A DNA stretch of 23,141 bases from JADLHS01 sp964539515 (GTDB lineage Bacteria > Verrucomicrobiota > Verrucomicrobiia > Limisphaerales > JADLHS01): NCBI GenBank assembly GCA_964539515.1, contig CAZIJO010000078.1:1-23141 (forward strand). The letters run 5' to 3'. The notes beneath the pieces were generated by a model. That model had not been told where the DNA came from. It did no database searches and worked only from the letters and a program-made list of their open reading frames with translations. A program made the position numbers and the translations under genes. The number at the start of each line of letters is the position of its first letter. The stretch's first letter is position 1. This document shows positions 1 through 6,157 of this stretch, in pieces.

Positions 1-988
1 CCGGCACTTTTTCGCGCTGTTCCTTCGTTTCCACCTCCCCATCAAAAACCAATTTACCCTCCTTGTCGTGCACGGTGAGGCGCAATTTCGGATTGGCCAC
101 CAGGACGATTGTGCCGGAATCATCCGTCGTCACCATGCTCTTGGTGGCCTTGTCGGTGTTCCGCACCACCACCGTCGCGTCGTTTGCCACAAACACGCCC
201 GCTTTCGCCAGCGCCTCCAGTTCCTTCTTCACCTGGCGCAATTCCTCCGGTTGCTTCGCAGTGCGCAGCGCTTCTTCCATGGCCTTGCGCGCCTCGTCCA
301 CGCTGCGTCGCACTTCCACCTGGACGCGCTTCTGGTCAAACTTGGCGTCCTCGAGCGCCTTCTTCAGAATCACCATGTGCTCGGCGTGCGCTGCCCGCTC
401 GTCATCCAGCCCGGCCGCGCCCCCCGGTCCGCCCGCATGCCAGACGAAGACATTCTCGCCGTCCGCCGCCCGGGAGCGCGCCTTGGTCTTGCCCAAGGTG
501 GCGGTGACACTTTCCCGCTGACCGCCGCGTAGAAGCTTGAGCGTGACCTGGTCACCTTCCTTCCGGGCCTGAATCAGTTTCTGCAACTGCGCGGGCACCA
601 CGAGCGATTGGCCATCCATTTCGAGCAACAAGTCATTCTTCTGCAAACCGGCCTTGGCTGCGGGGCTGCCTTCGGCCACGTAGCTGACCACCAGCCCGGC
701 GCCGTCCTTCAAACCCAGTTGCGACACCAGTGCTTCATCCGGCTCGCACAAGCCGACTCCCAGCCAGGTCCGCTCTTTCACTTCCGCATCGTCCCCGGGC
801 GCCTCGATCCGCTTGATGACGATGGTCCTTTTCTTTTCCGTCCTGGCGGCGTCCTTGGCCGCGGCGTCAGCGGCGACCGCCACGTCGCGGACAACTTCGA
901 TCTCTTCCGCTTTCAGACCGGCGGGGGTGACCAGGGTCAATCCGCCGAGCATCAGCGCCCGCACCATCTGCTTGTTAATTCTATTCAT
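1..988 (-). CDS. Secreted PDZ-domain protein (3' end beyond window)
   Basis: An open frame runs on the minus strand from ATG at 988 to the left edge (about 329 residues, no stop reached). I translated it by hand. Residues 1-27 form a signal peptide (MNRINKQ, then a hydrophobic stretch to about GLKA). A PDZ domain lies at about residues 74-165, with the carboxylate-loop region WLGVGL and the typical SPAAKAGLQKNDLLLEMDG segment. Residues about 185-250 are charged and helical, probably coiled coil. The visible end (LVFDGEVETKEQ) resembles the C-terminal part of PDZ proteins common in Verrucomicrobiota and Planctomycetota. No protease domain is visible. The gene follows the anti-sigma gene by 23 bp, so it is probably co-transcribed with it and the sigma factor. 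An envelope sensing or stress role is inference from that context. Family call is firm, function is not. Confidence 0.85.
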   Translation of the reverse strand, partial: MNRINKQMVRALMLGGLTLVTPAGLKAEEIEVVRDVAVAADAAAKDAARTEKKRTIVIKRIEAPGDDAEVKERTWLGVGLCEPDEALVSQLGLKDGAGLVVSYVAEGSPAAKAGLQKNDLLLEMDGQSLVVPAQLQKLIQARKEGDQVTLKLLRGGQRESVTATLGKTKARSRAADGENVFVWHAGGPGGAAGLDDERAAHAEHMVILKKALEDAKFDQKRVQVEVRRSVDEARKAMEEALRTAKQPEELRQVKKELEALAKAGVFVANDATVVVRNTDKATKSMVTTDDSGTIVLVANPKLRLTVHDKEGKLVFDGEVETKEQREKVP

Positions 989-1011
989 CGTACTTCCGGG
1001 GTTGCGTTGGA

Positions 1012-1479
1012 TTAATAAGTTACAAATTCGACGGGAACGACCTCGAAGCGGGGCTTGCTTTGTTCCACCACCAATCCGCGGGCCGAATCGTGCAGCACCG
1101 TGGAGTCCGTCCACTCGCGGACGCGGAAGCGCACGGGTTCGCCTCCAGGCAATTCGCCCACGGCGTCGTAGGCCGACACCAGCTTGTGCTGGATCTGAAC
1201 GGCATCGGCGTTCATTGCCGCCCCTGGATGATCCAGGGCCACGGGCACCTGCCGGAAGCTCAGCAAGGTCACAATCCCCACCGCCGAGACCGGCGCCAAC
1301 CAGCGCAGCCACGGCAACCACCATTCCAAGCTCCAAGTTGCTCGCCGGGATGGTGGCGGCTGAGGCGAAGGAGTTGCCGGCAAGGCGGCCAGCAAGCGAT
1401 CGATCAACTCCGCCGGGGGCCGCGCGGGTTTGAGCCGCTGGAGTTCCGCCGCCATCAAATCCGGATCGCTGCCTTTCAT
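1012..1479 (-). CDS. Membrane-anchored anti-sigma-like protein
   Basis: This is a 155-residue protein with a cytoplasmic N-terminal part of about 50 residues rich in Arg and Pro. One transmembrane segment follows at about residues 53-75 (W-rich, then APVSAVGIVTLLSF), and the rest is an extracytoplasmic tail of about 80 residues. The ATG overlaps the stop of the upstream ECF sigma gene by four bases (ATGA), which implies translational coupling. Size, topology and position fit an anti-sigma factor that holds the sigma factor at the membrane. I do not see the H-x3-C-x2-C zinc motif of ZAS-type anti-sigma factors, so the call rests on topology and context. The alternative is an uncharacterised membrane protein of the operon. 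Confidence 0.7.
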   Translation of the reverse strand: MKGSDPDLMAAELQRLKPARPPAELIDRLLAALPATPSPQPPPSRRATWSLEWWLPWLRWLAPVSAVGIVTLLSFRQVPVALDHPGAAMNADAVQIQHKLVSAYDAVGELPGGEPVRFRVREWTDSTVLHDSARGLVVEQSKPRFEVVPVEFVTY

Positions 1480-1979
1480 GCCAGCACCTCCCGGGTGAGT
1501 TTGCGCAATTCCTCGAGCCCGTAGCGGTAGCGCGAAGCCGCGGTGTTGGCCGGGATATCAAGCGTATCGGCGATCTCCGCAAAGGTCAGTTCGCCCCACA
1601 CTTTAAGCGTCAACACCTCCCGATAAATCTCCGGCAACTGGCTCATGGCTGACTGTATCAATTGACTGTACTCGCGTTGTTCGACCGCATTGTCGAACCA
1701 GGCTTCCGGCGTGCCCGCATGGACTTTCAGTTCCCGGACGGCGCGCCGATCGTCGCTGCGGGCGGAATCGATGGCCCGGCGGTGAATCGTGGCCATCACC
1801 AGCGCCACTGGCGGTGGCTTCGCGCTGGCACTACGGCTCATTGCTTCCAGCACCGCCTCTTGAACCAAGTCCTGCGCGTCCGCCTCGAACCGGGCTTTTT
1901 GGCGGGCGAAGAGCAGGAACTTTGAGGCGTGGTCATTCAACCACTGTCGCCAGTCGGCTTCGGTCGCCATTTGGTGCAT
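1476..1979 (-). CDS. RNA polymerase ECF-type sigma-70 family sigma factor
   Basis: About 167 residues, the usual length for an ECF sigma factor. Region 2 is seen around DAQDLVQEAVLEAM (residues about 34-47), matching the core-binding helix. A linker follows, then region 4: LPEIYREVLTLKVWGELTFAEIADTL and a helix-turn-helix ending ASRYRYGLEELRKL. It directs RNA polymerase to a specific promoter set. The frame stays open up to a GTG at 1994. I chose ATG 1979; ATG 1970 is also possible, and no ribosome site settles it. Downstream are an overlapping anti-sigma-like gene and a PDZ protein, the usual layout for a signal-controlled sigma factor. Upstream lies a GGAAC motif that could be its own promoter. 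Confidence 0.9.
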   Translation of the reverse strand: MHQMATEADWRQWLNDHASKFLLFARQKARFEADAQDLVQEAVLEAMSRSASAKPPPVALVMATIHRRAIDSARSDDRRAVRELKVHAGTPEAWFDNAVEQREYSQLIQSAMSQLPEIYREVLTLKVWGELTFAEIADTLDIPANTAASRYRYGLEELRKLTREVLA

Positions 1980-2033
1980 GCCGGTTCGCTTCACGCTTCA
2001 CACCCATCAGGCGTCGCCCGGGGTGGTTCTTGT

Positions 2034-2049
2034 CTAAAGAATTGTTTAG
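2034..2049. promoter_or_regulatory. Near-palindromic operator-like site upstream of sigma operon
   Basis: CTAAAGAATTGTTTAG is a 16-bp inverted repeat in which all base pairs match except one. It is AT-rich inside a GC-rich region and lies 40-70 bases upstream of the sigma start, just downstream of a candidate ECF promoter. It could be a repressor operator or a short hairpin in the leader. The binding protein is unknown. Confidence 0.3.
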
Positions 2050-2074
2050 TAAACGCGGTGATTTGACCAGTTCC
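2048..2074 (-). promoter_or_regulatory. Candidate ECF-type promoter (GGAAC -35) for the sigma operon
   Basis: On the minus strand GGAAC (2074-2070) is followed after about 16 bases by TTTACT. GGAAC is the classic -35 core of many ECF promoters, and autoregulation is common for these operons. The -10 side does not match a clear consensus, so this is tentative. It would place the transcript start around 2040 with a leader of about 60 bases. Confidence 0.3.
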
Positions 2075-2192
2075 CGGTGGGTTTGCTCAGAAAAGCGCGC
2101 GAGCCCACCGCCTCAGCCAGTTCGGTGAACGGCGAGTCCTTGCGACCCAATTGAGTGCTCAGCCGAATCCACGCTATCGAACCAACGGTGAA

Positions 2193-2330
2193 GTGGTGGC
2201 GACGCCTCGTCGCCATGATCGGAAGGCGACGCCCTGGTCGCTTGAATCCTTTGTCCCAAACCGGGTGCGGAGTGGAGCCAGGCGACGATGGCGTTGCCGC
2301 CCCACAAAAGCGACGAGGCGTCGCTGCTAC
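2193..2330. repeat. REPIN-like element: two inverted 57-nt palindromic repeats
   Basis: Copy 1 is 2193-2249 on the plus strand and copy 2 is 2274-2330 on the minus strand, separated by 24 bases. Aligned without gaps they agree at about 41 of 57 positions by hand count, including a 13-base identical core around CGACGCCTCGTCG. Each copy contains a tight hairpin (GGCGACG-CCT-CGTCGCC at 2198-2214; AGCGACG-AGG-CGTCGCT at 2309-2325) and a second, weaker inverted repeat (for example 2281-2298). Two palindromic units in opposite orientation in an intergenic space is the layout of REPINs, which RAYT (REP-associated tyrosine) transposases mobilise. No transposase is in the window. Confidence 0.65.
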
Positions 2331-2342
2331 CGGGACGGAGTT

Positions 2343-3266
2343 CTACTGATTCTTCAACCGCGTCGAATGTTCCTGCATCCAGGCAACATCCAGGTTGTTG
2401 GGCTGGGTCTGATTGAGCGGAAGCAACTGACCTTTTTTCAAAACTGGGGTCGATCGCGGGTCGCGCCATTTGTGAATTTCCGAATGGCCGTCGGCAAAGG
2501 AGAATCCAGCCGCCTTGCCGTGGTAGCCGGCGGGGAAATCAACCATCACGGTATTGGCCGTGCTCGGGTATCCATCCATCAAAACAATGAAAAACCCGTC
2601 ATTAATGCTGTCTTCCCGTTCTTCCAGCGTGACGAAAGTATTCGCCGGCCCCGGTTTGATCATATCGCCCATCTTCCGGTAAACCCGCCAGTTCGGTCCC
2701 CAACCGCCATCCGTACCCTGGTTGCCGCCCACCCAGATGTTCATGGACATGCTGCGGACACGCGGCATGACCCCACGGCCCGGGACCGTAACGCTCGCGG
2801 TATCGGCCGGACATTTCCAGATTCCAGCCTGCTTGCCGCAATAAGTCCAAAGCGGACTCTTGGCCAGATTGTTTTCAACGTCCCAATTGGCCCGGTTGTT
2901 TCCATCAAAATCCAAAATCCCGGTGATCCAGGCGTATTTGGAATTGGGGTCCGGGGGATCCGGCGAATAGGCGAAAGGAATGCGGTCCATATTGTCCTCC
3001 GAGTACATTCGCCATGCCAGCGACAATTGCTTGTTGTTGCTCATGCACCGGATCCCGTTGGCCTTGTCCTTGGCCCGGCTCAACGCAGGCAGCAGCATGG
3101 CCGCCAGGATGGCGATGATGGCGATGACCACGAGCAATTCGATGAGGGTAAAACCGCCCGGTTGCCCCCCGTGGGCGATATCTGTGCGGTGGACTGGCTG
3201 CCGCCGGGTCGTCAGGTTCGGTTTCGATCGAGCCGGAAAGCGAAGGTTTGGGTCGGTTTTGTTCAT
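2343..3266 (-). CDS. Type II secretion / type IV pilin-like prepilin protein with H-X9-DG motif
   Basis: This 307-residue protein has a classic prepilin cleavage site: a leader ending GG at residues 37-38, then FTLIELLVVIAIIAILAAML with Glu at mature position 5 (E43). This hydrophobic helix anchors the protein until PilD-type peptidase processing. The soluble part has paired cysteines (C74; C143 and C152) and the C-terminal H-X9-DG signature (H249 to D259-G260) used to define a large family in Verrucomicrobiota, Lentisphaerota and Planctomycetota. ATG 3266 was chosen because GGAAG sits about five bases upstream; the frame runs open to 3449, but that extension has no family features. The 38-residue positively charged leader is long. 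No pilus or secretion machinery is nearby, so it is probably an orphan pseudopilin-like surface protein of unknown role. Confidence 0.9.
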   Translation of the reverse strand: MNKTDPNLRFPARSKPNLTTRRQPVHRTDIAHGGQPGGFTLIELLVVIAIIAILAAMLLPALSRAKDKANGIRCMSNNKQLSLAWRMYSEDNMDRIPFAYSPDPPDPNSKYAWITGILDFDGNNRANWDVENNLAKSPLWTYCGKQAGIWKCPADTASVTVPGRGVMPRVRSMSMNIWVGGNQGTDGGWGPNWRVYRKMGDMIKPGPANTFVTLEEREDSINDGFFIVLMDGYPSTANTVMVDFPAGYHGKAAGFSFADGHSEIHKWRDPRSTPVLKKGQLLPLNQTQPNNLDVAWMQEHSTRLKNQ

Positions 3267-3374
3267 CGCTTCCGGACTATGCGCCCAAAGAATTATGCTG
3301 TCAATTATCTGTTGCAGTCGGCGTTTCCCAGCAAATTGAAACCACGAATGCCATCGTCGCGCCCCGCCGCCAAG

Positions 3375-3459
3375 AACGCGGAGGTGTGACTGCGGCCGCA
3401 CCGGGCGTTCGCCAGCCGGCACACTCCGATGACTGCAATCGGCAGCCAACCAACCGGCT
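3375..3459. other. Two imperfect stem-loops between esterase and prepilin-like gene
   Basis: The first stem-loop is AACGC (3375-3379) plus GGTGTG (3383-3388) paired with CGCACC (3397-3402) plus GCGTT (3405-3409). The second is AGCCGG (3414-3419) paired with CCGGCT (3454-3459), with CCGAT/ATCGG (3426-3430/3438-3442) inside. The second begins right after the esterase stop. Neither is followed by a T run, so they may weakly attenuate or stabilise transcripts. They could also be chance in GC-rich DNA. Confidence 0.25.
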
Positions 3460-6000
3460 TCAAGGCCGCGCCCAGATGCGGAAAAACGCGGTTGGAATCG
3501 GCCCCGGGCGAAGTTGCACCATCAATTCACTGGGGTCGTCCAAAACGATCACGTCGCCACTGGGGACATTCGTCGGAGCGAACCAATCCACCAAATTGTA
3601 CGACATGAGGAGTCCCACGGCGCCGAAGGTATTGGTTGGATTTTTGAGCAATTGCAGCTGGAGATAATCCTCGCCGGCCAGTTGCGTGGCAACCGGCAGG
3701 GGCATGGCGTCGGGGAGGCGCGGATTCATTCCGGCCAACTGGCTCTCGATCAGGTTCGGCAACCCGTCAGCATCCGGGTCGGCATCGGGAAGCGAATCCG
3801 GATCGGTCACGCGTCCCCAGTGAAGCACCTGCCATTGCCCGTAGGGAGTGAGCTGACGGGTCATCTGGATATTGTCGAAATCGAGATACGTGCCCGAGCC
3901 GCCGGGCTTGGTGATCCGCAGGGCAAGTTGCTGATTCGTCGGGACGGCGACGGGACTTGTGTAAACACAGGAGACAACCGTGAACGCCCCGGTGGCACTG
4001 CCGCCAGCGAGTGCGTCCAGCGTCGTCAAATCGCCGCTCGTGCCGGGGCCGAGTGGCACGCCGTTCGCCAGGATTTCGAGTTGATACCCGCCGAACACGG
4101 TGGCGTTGGTCCGCACGCCGATCGCCGCGCTAAAGGTGTAGATGCTGCTCGGCTGAAGCTGCGCGCTCAAAGTCTGGAGGAACGAATTGTTGGTGGCGGT
4201 GGCAGCCAGGGTGGCGACATGGCGGCCATTCATGTTGGGTATCACCCCGCCGTTGACGGTGTCGGCGCTGTCGGGATAGGTGTTGTTGTTCGGATTGAAG
4301 TAACCGTTGCCGCCGACGGCCAGCCCCGTGCCCGCGCTGTTCAAACGATTCCAGCCGATGATCCGGACCGCGGTGGCGGTGACGCCGTCCGCCAGGGCGG
4401 TATTCGCCTCGAAGTTCCCATTTTGGGGGGTCAGGTTTTCCACCCCGATCAATGCGTTCGCCCATTGCTGGGCATGATCGTTCAGACCCGGGGTGTTGAA
4501 ATGAACCGTGTCGGAGAGCTTGCCCTCCAGGTTGAAATCGTCGGTGCGCGGACCGCGAAAGCAATTCGTCATGGTGTAGGTCAAGCGCCGCTGCCCGGCG
4601 GCCACCGGTTCTTCCTGCGCACGAGTGGCCGAGGGATGAAACGACGCTTCGGCAATGCCCCACGGCACGAGCCAGCCCGCGGCCGTCCGCGAGCGGAACA
4701 CGATGTTGCTGAGCGTCTGGGCATAAACGGCCGCTGAAGTGGGAACGAGAGAGTCGGATTCGCCCTGATGCCAGAGGACCGCTCGCACGCCGTTGGTGCC
4801 GAACCGCACCAGCGTGTTGGTCAAGTTTTGGTAAAGGGGGGTTCCGGGCGCCCATTGAGCCACGCTCGTGCCGCCATAGGCCAAGCCAACGAAACCAATG
4901 GGGACCTGGTTCGATCGAACCAGCAGGCTGCCCAGCCGGGGCCAGGCGGAACCTCCAGTGCCCATCCCTCCCGAGATGTCGGGCTGCGGGTCCGCCGCCA
5001 ATCGCCAGGTACCCGAGGATAAGGTGTGAGCGCTGACGTGGTCGTCGAAGGTTTGCTGCGTCGGACTTCCGAAGCAGGCGGCATTGGACTGGCCGGCGGT
5101 GACGATCACGTCGCCGACACCCACGCGATCCACGCCCAATGCTGCGACCACGTTGGACTCCGCATCCACGGCGCGAACTTCGACGCGATACCAACCACCC
5201 GCGGCCACTGCGGGAAGAATGCCAGCAAACGGCCCGTTGGTCGGAGCATTCACCACGACAACCCAATCCGTGGACGTGCCATTATTGGTCGTGCCGGGCA
5301 TGACCACGGCCCGCGCCTCCAACCGGGCCGCAGTGCCCGACCAGTTTCCTTGCAAGCGAATGTTCGCCCGATTCGAACCGTCCCGCTGGACAATCTGCCG
5401 AGCTTTCGGCTGGGAGAGCGTGAGCGAGGGTTGAACAAATTTGAACGATGGCCCCATATAAGCCTTGGACTCCGGCCGAACGATGGCAAAGGATTCGCCG
5501 CTGGCTGTAGCCGGCAGCGTGGGGAAAACGAACGGCGTGGCCCGACCTTCCACCCACTGCACCGTGCTCGCCATCGTTGCATTGAGATCATAACAAAAAT
5601 CCCCGCCAGCTACCTCAACCGCGACGAGGTAATTCGTGCCGGGAAAAAGATTAACCGCCTTGCCAAGGGCCGCATAGTGAACCGCGAGAACCCCGTTCGT
5701 CTCGCGACCCGACATGCCCGCCGGAATGGTCGCATCCGCCAACGCCACCCCGTTGTCCCAATTATACAATCGCGCCAGGGCGGGCGCCGCCAGTCCCCCG
5801 CCGTCGTAATCGACCCGCCCCAGATGGGTCAACTGAATCGTCGTCGTCACGGTAAAGCGAAACCCGAGCGCGAAGTCGGCAGCGGGGCCGGCGGTACCCG
5901 TGTCGAGGGCAGTCCATGCCGGGACCTGCCCCTGGAGGTTCAACGCGACGGAGCCACCGAGCGCGAACAGGAATAACAGGAATTGGATTGTACGTTTCAT
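3460..6000 (-). CDS. Secreted multidomain sialate-O-acetylesterase-type SGNH hydrolase
   Basis: 846 residues from ATG 6000, chosen because it begins a clean signal peptide (MKRTIQFLLFLFALGGSVAL); the frame extends to 6111 without features. Visible layout: a beta-rich domain resembling DUF4082 at about 27-190 (LGFRFTVTTTIQLTHLGRVD); an Ig-like domain at about 190-290; and an SGNH/SASA carbohydrate-esterase domain at about 294-520. The esterase domain has nucleophile Ser305 in GQSN, a GGTS block, HQGESD at 411-416, and D497-x-x-H500 completing the triad. A glycine/asparagine-rich beta-sandwich, perhaps carbohydrate-binding, spans about 525-717. A calcium-site-like D-rich stretch (DPDSLPDADPDADGLPNLIE) begins near 733, then a C-terminal beta tail. 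It probably removes acetyl groups from extracellular or periplasmic polysaccharide. The substrate cannot be read from sequence. Confidence 0.88.
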   Translation of the reverse strand: MKRTIQFLLFLFALGGSVALNLQGQVPAWTALDTGTAGPAADFALGFRFTVTTTIQLTHLGRVDYDGGGLAAPALARLYNWDNGVALADATIPAGMSGRETNGVLAVHYAALGKAVNLFPGTNYLVAVEVAGGDFCYDLNATMASTVQWVEGRATPFVFPTLPATASGESFAIVRPESKAYMGPSFKFVQPSLTLSQPKARQIVQRDGSNRANIRLQGNWSGTAARLEARAVVMPGTTNNGTSTDWVVVVNAPTNGPFAGILPAVAAGGWYRVEVRAVDAESNVVAALGVDRVGVGDVIVTAGQSNAACFGSPTQQTFDDHVSAHTLSSGTWRLAADPQPDISGGMGTGGSAWPRLGSLLVRSNQVPIGFVGLAYGGTSVAQWAPGTPLYQNLTNTLVRFGTNGVRAVLWHQGESDSLVPTSAAVYAQTLSNIVFRSRTAAGWLVPWGIAEASFHPSATRAQEEPVAAGQRRLTYTMTNCFRGPRTDDFNLEGKLSDTVHFNTPGLNDHAQQWANALIGVENLTPQNGNFEANTALADGVTATAVRIIGWNRLNSAGTGLAVGGNGYFNPNNNTYPDSADTVNGGVIPNMNGRHVATLAATATNNSFLQTLSAQLQPSSIYTFSAAIGVRTNATVFGGYQLEILANGVPLGPGTSGDLTTLDALAGGSATGAFTVVSCVYTSPVAVPTNQQLALRITKPGGSGTYLDFDNIQMTRQLTPYGQWQVLHWGRVTDPDSLPDADPDADGLPNLIESQLAGMNPRLPDAMPLPVATQLAGEDYLQLQLLKNPTNTFGAVGLLMSYNLVDWFAPTNVPSGDVIVLDDPSELMVQLRPGPIPTAFFRIWARP

Positions 6001-6157
6001 GGTTTGGCCATTTCTCAAACTAATTGTGGGCAGGACCGCTTGCCCCTCACCCGTCCGATCATCGCGTTCTCGCACTGCCCTGTCACCTTTGAAATAGCCG
6101 CGCCGCGGCAACTGAAACCTCGCTCCGATTGCCCGTCCTTCATAGAATCACGGCACC
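6001..6157. promoter_or_regulatory. Divergent intergenic region between esterase and beta-helix genes
   Basis: This 157-bp gap separates two oppositely directed secreted-protein genes and must hold the promoter of at least one. TAGAAT at 6143-6148 resembles a -10 box for the plus strand, but no -35 is at the right spacing and it lies too close to the start codon to be convincing. Shared control of the two genes is inference. Confidence 0.4.

Larger units (their letters stand above)
1980..2342. other. Gene-free stretch with regulatory site and palindromic repeats
   Basis: No convincing coding frame occupies this interval between the sigma gene and the prepilin-like gene; the frames crossing it are shadows or lack family features. 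The half nearest the sigma gene (1995-2080) holds an operator-like palindrome and a candidate ECF promoter. The other half (2193-2330) holds two inverted copies of a palindromic element. It follows the prepilin-like gene and precedes the sigma operon, both on the minus strand. Confidence 0.7.

Noticed and set aside
2193..2330. CRISPR array
   Set aside because: Only two units, in opposite orientation, with a single 24-base gap; not direct repeats with regular spacers.
2151..3389. 412-residue plus-strand frame opposite the prepilin-like gene
   Set aside because: No family features, Arg/His/Pro-rich as expected from an antisense frame in GC-rich DNA; the minus strand has a clear prepilin motif.
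6129..6148. TTGCCC and TAGAAT as a sigma-70 promoter for the beta-helix gene
   Set aside because: Spacing is only 8 bases and the -10 box would lie 9 bases from the start codon.
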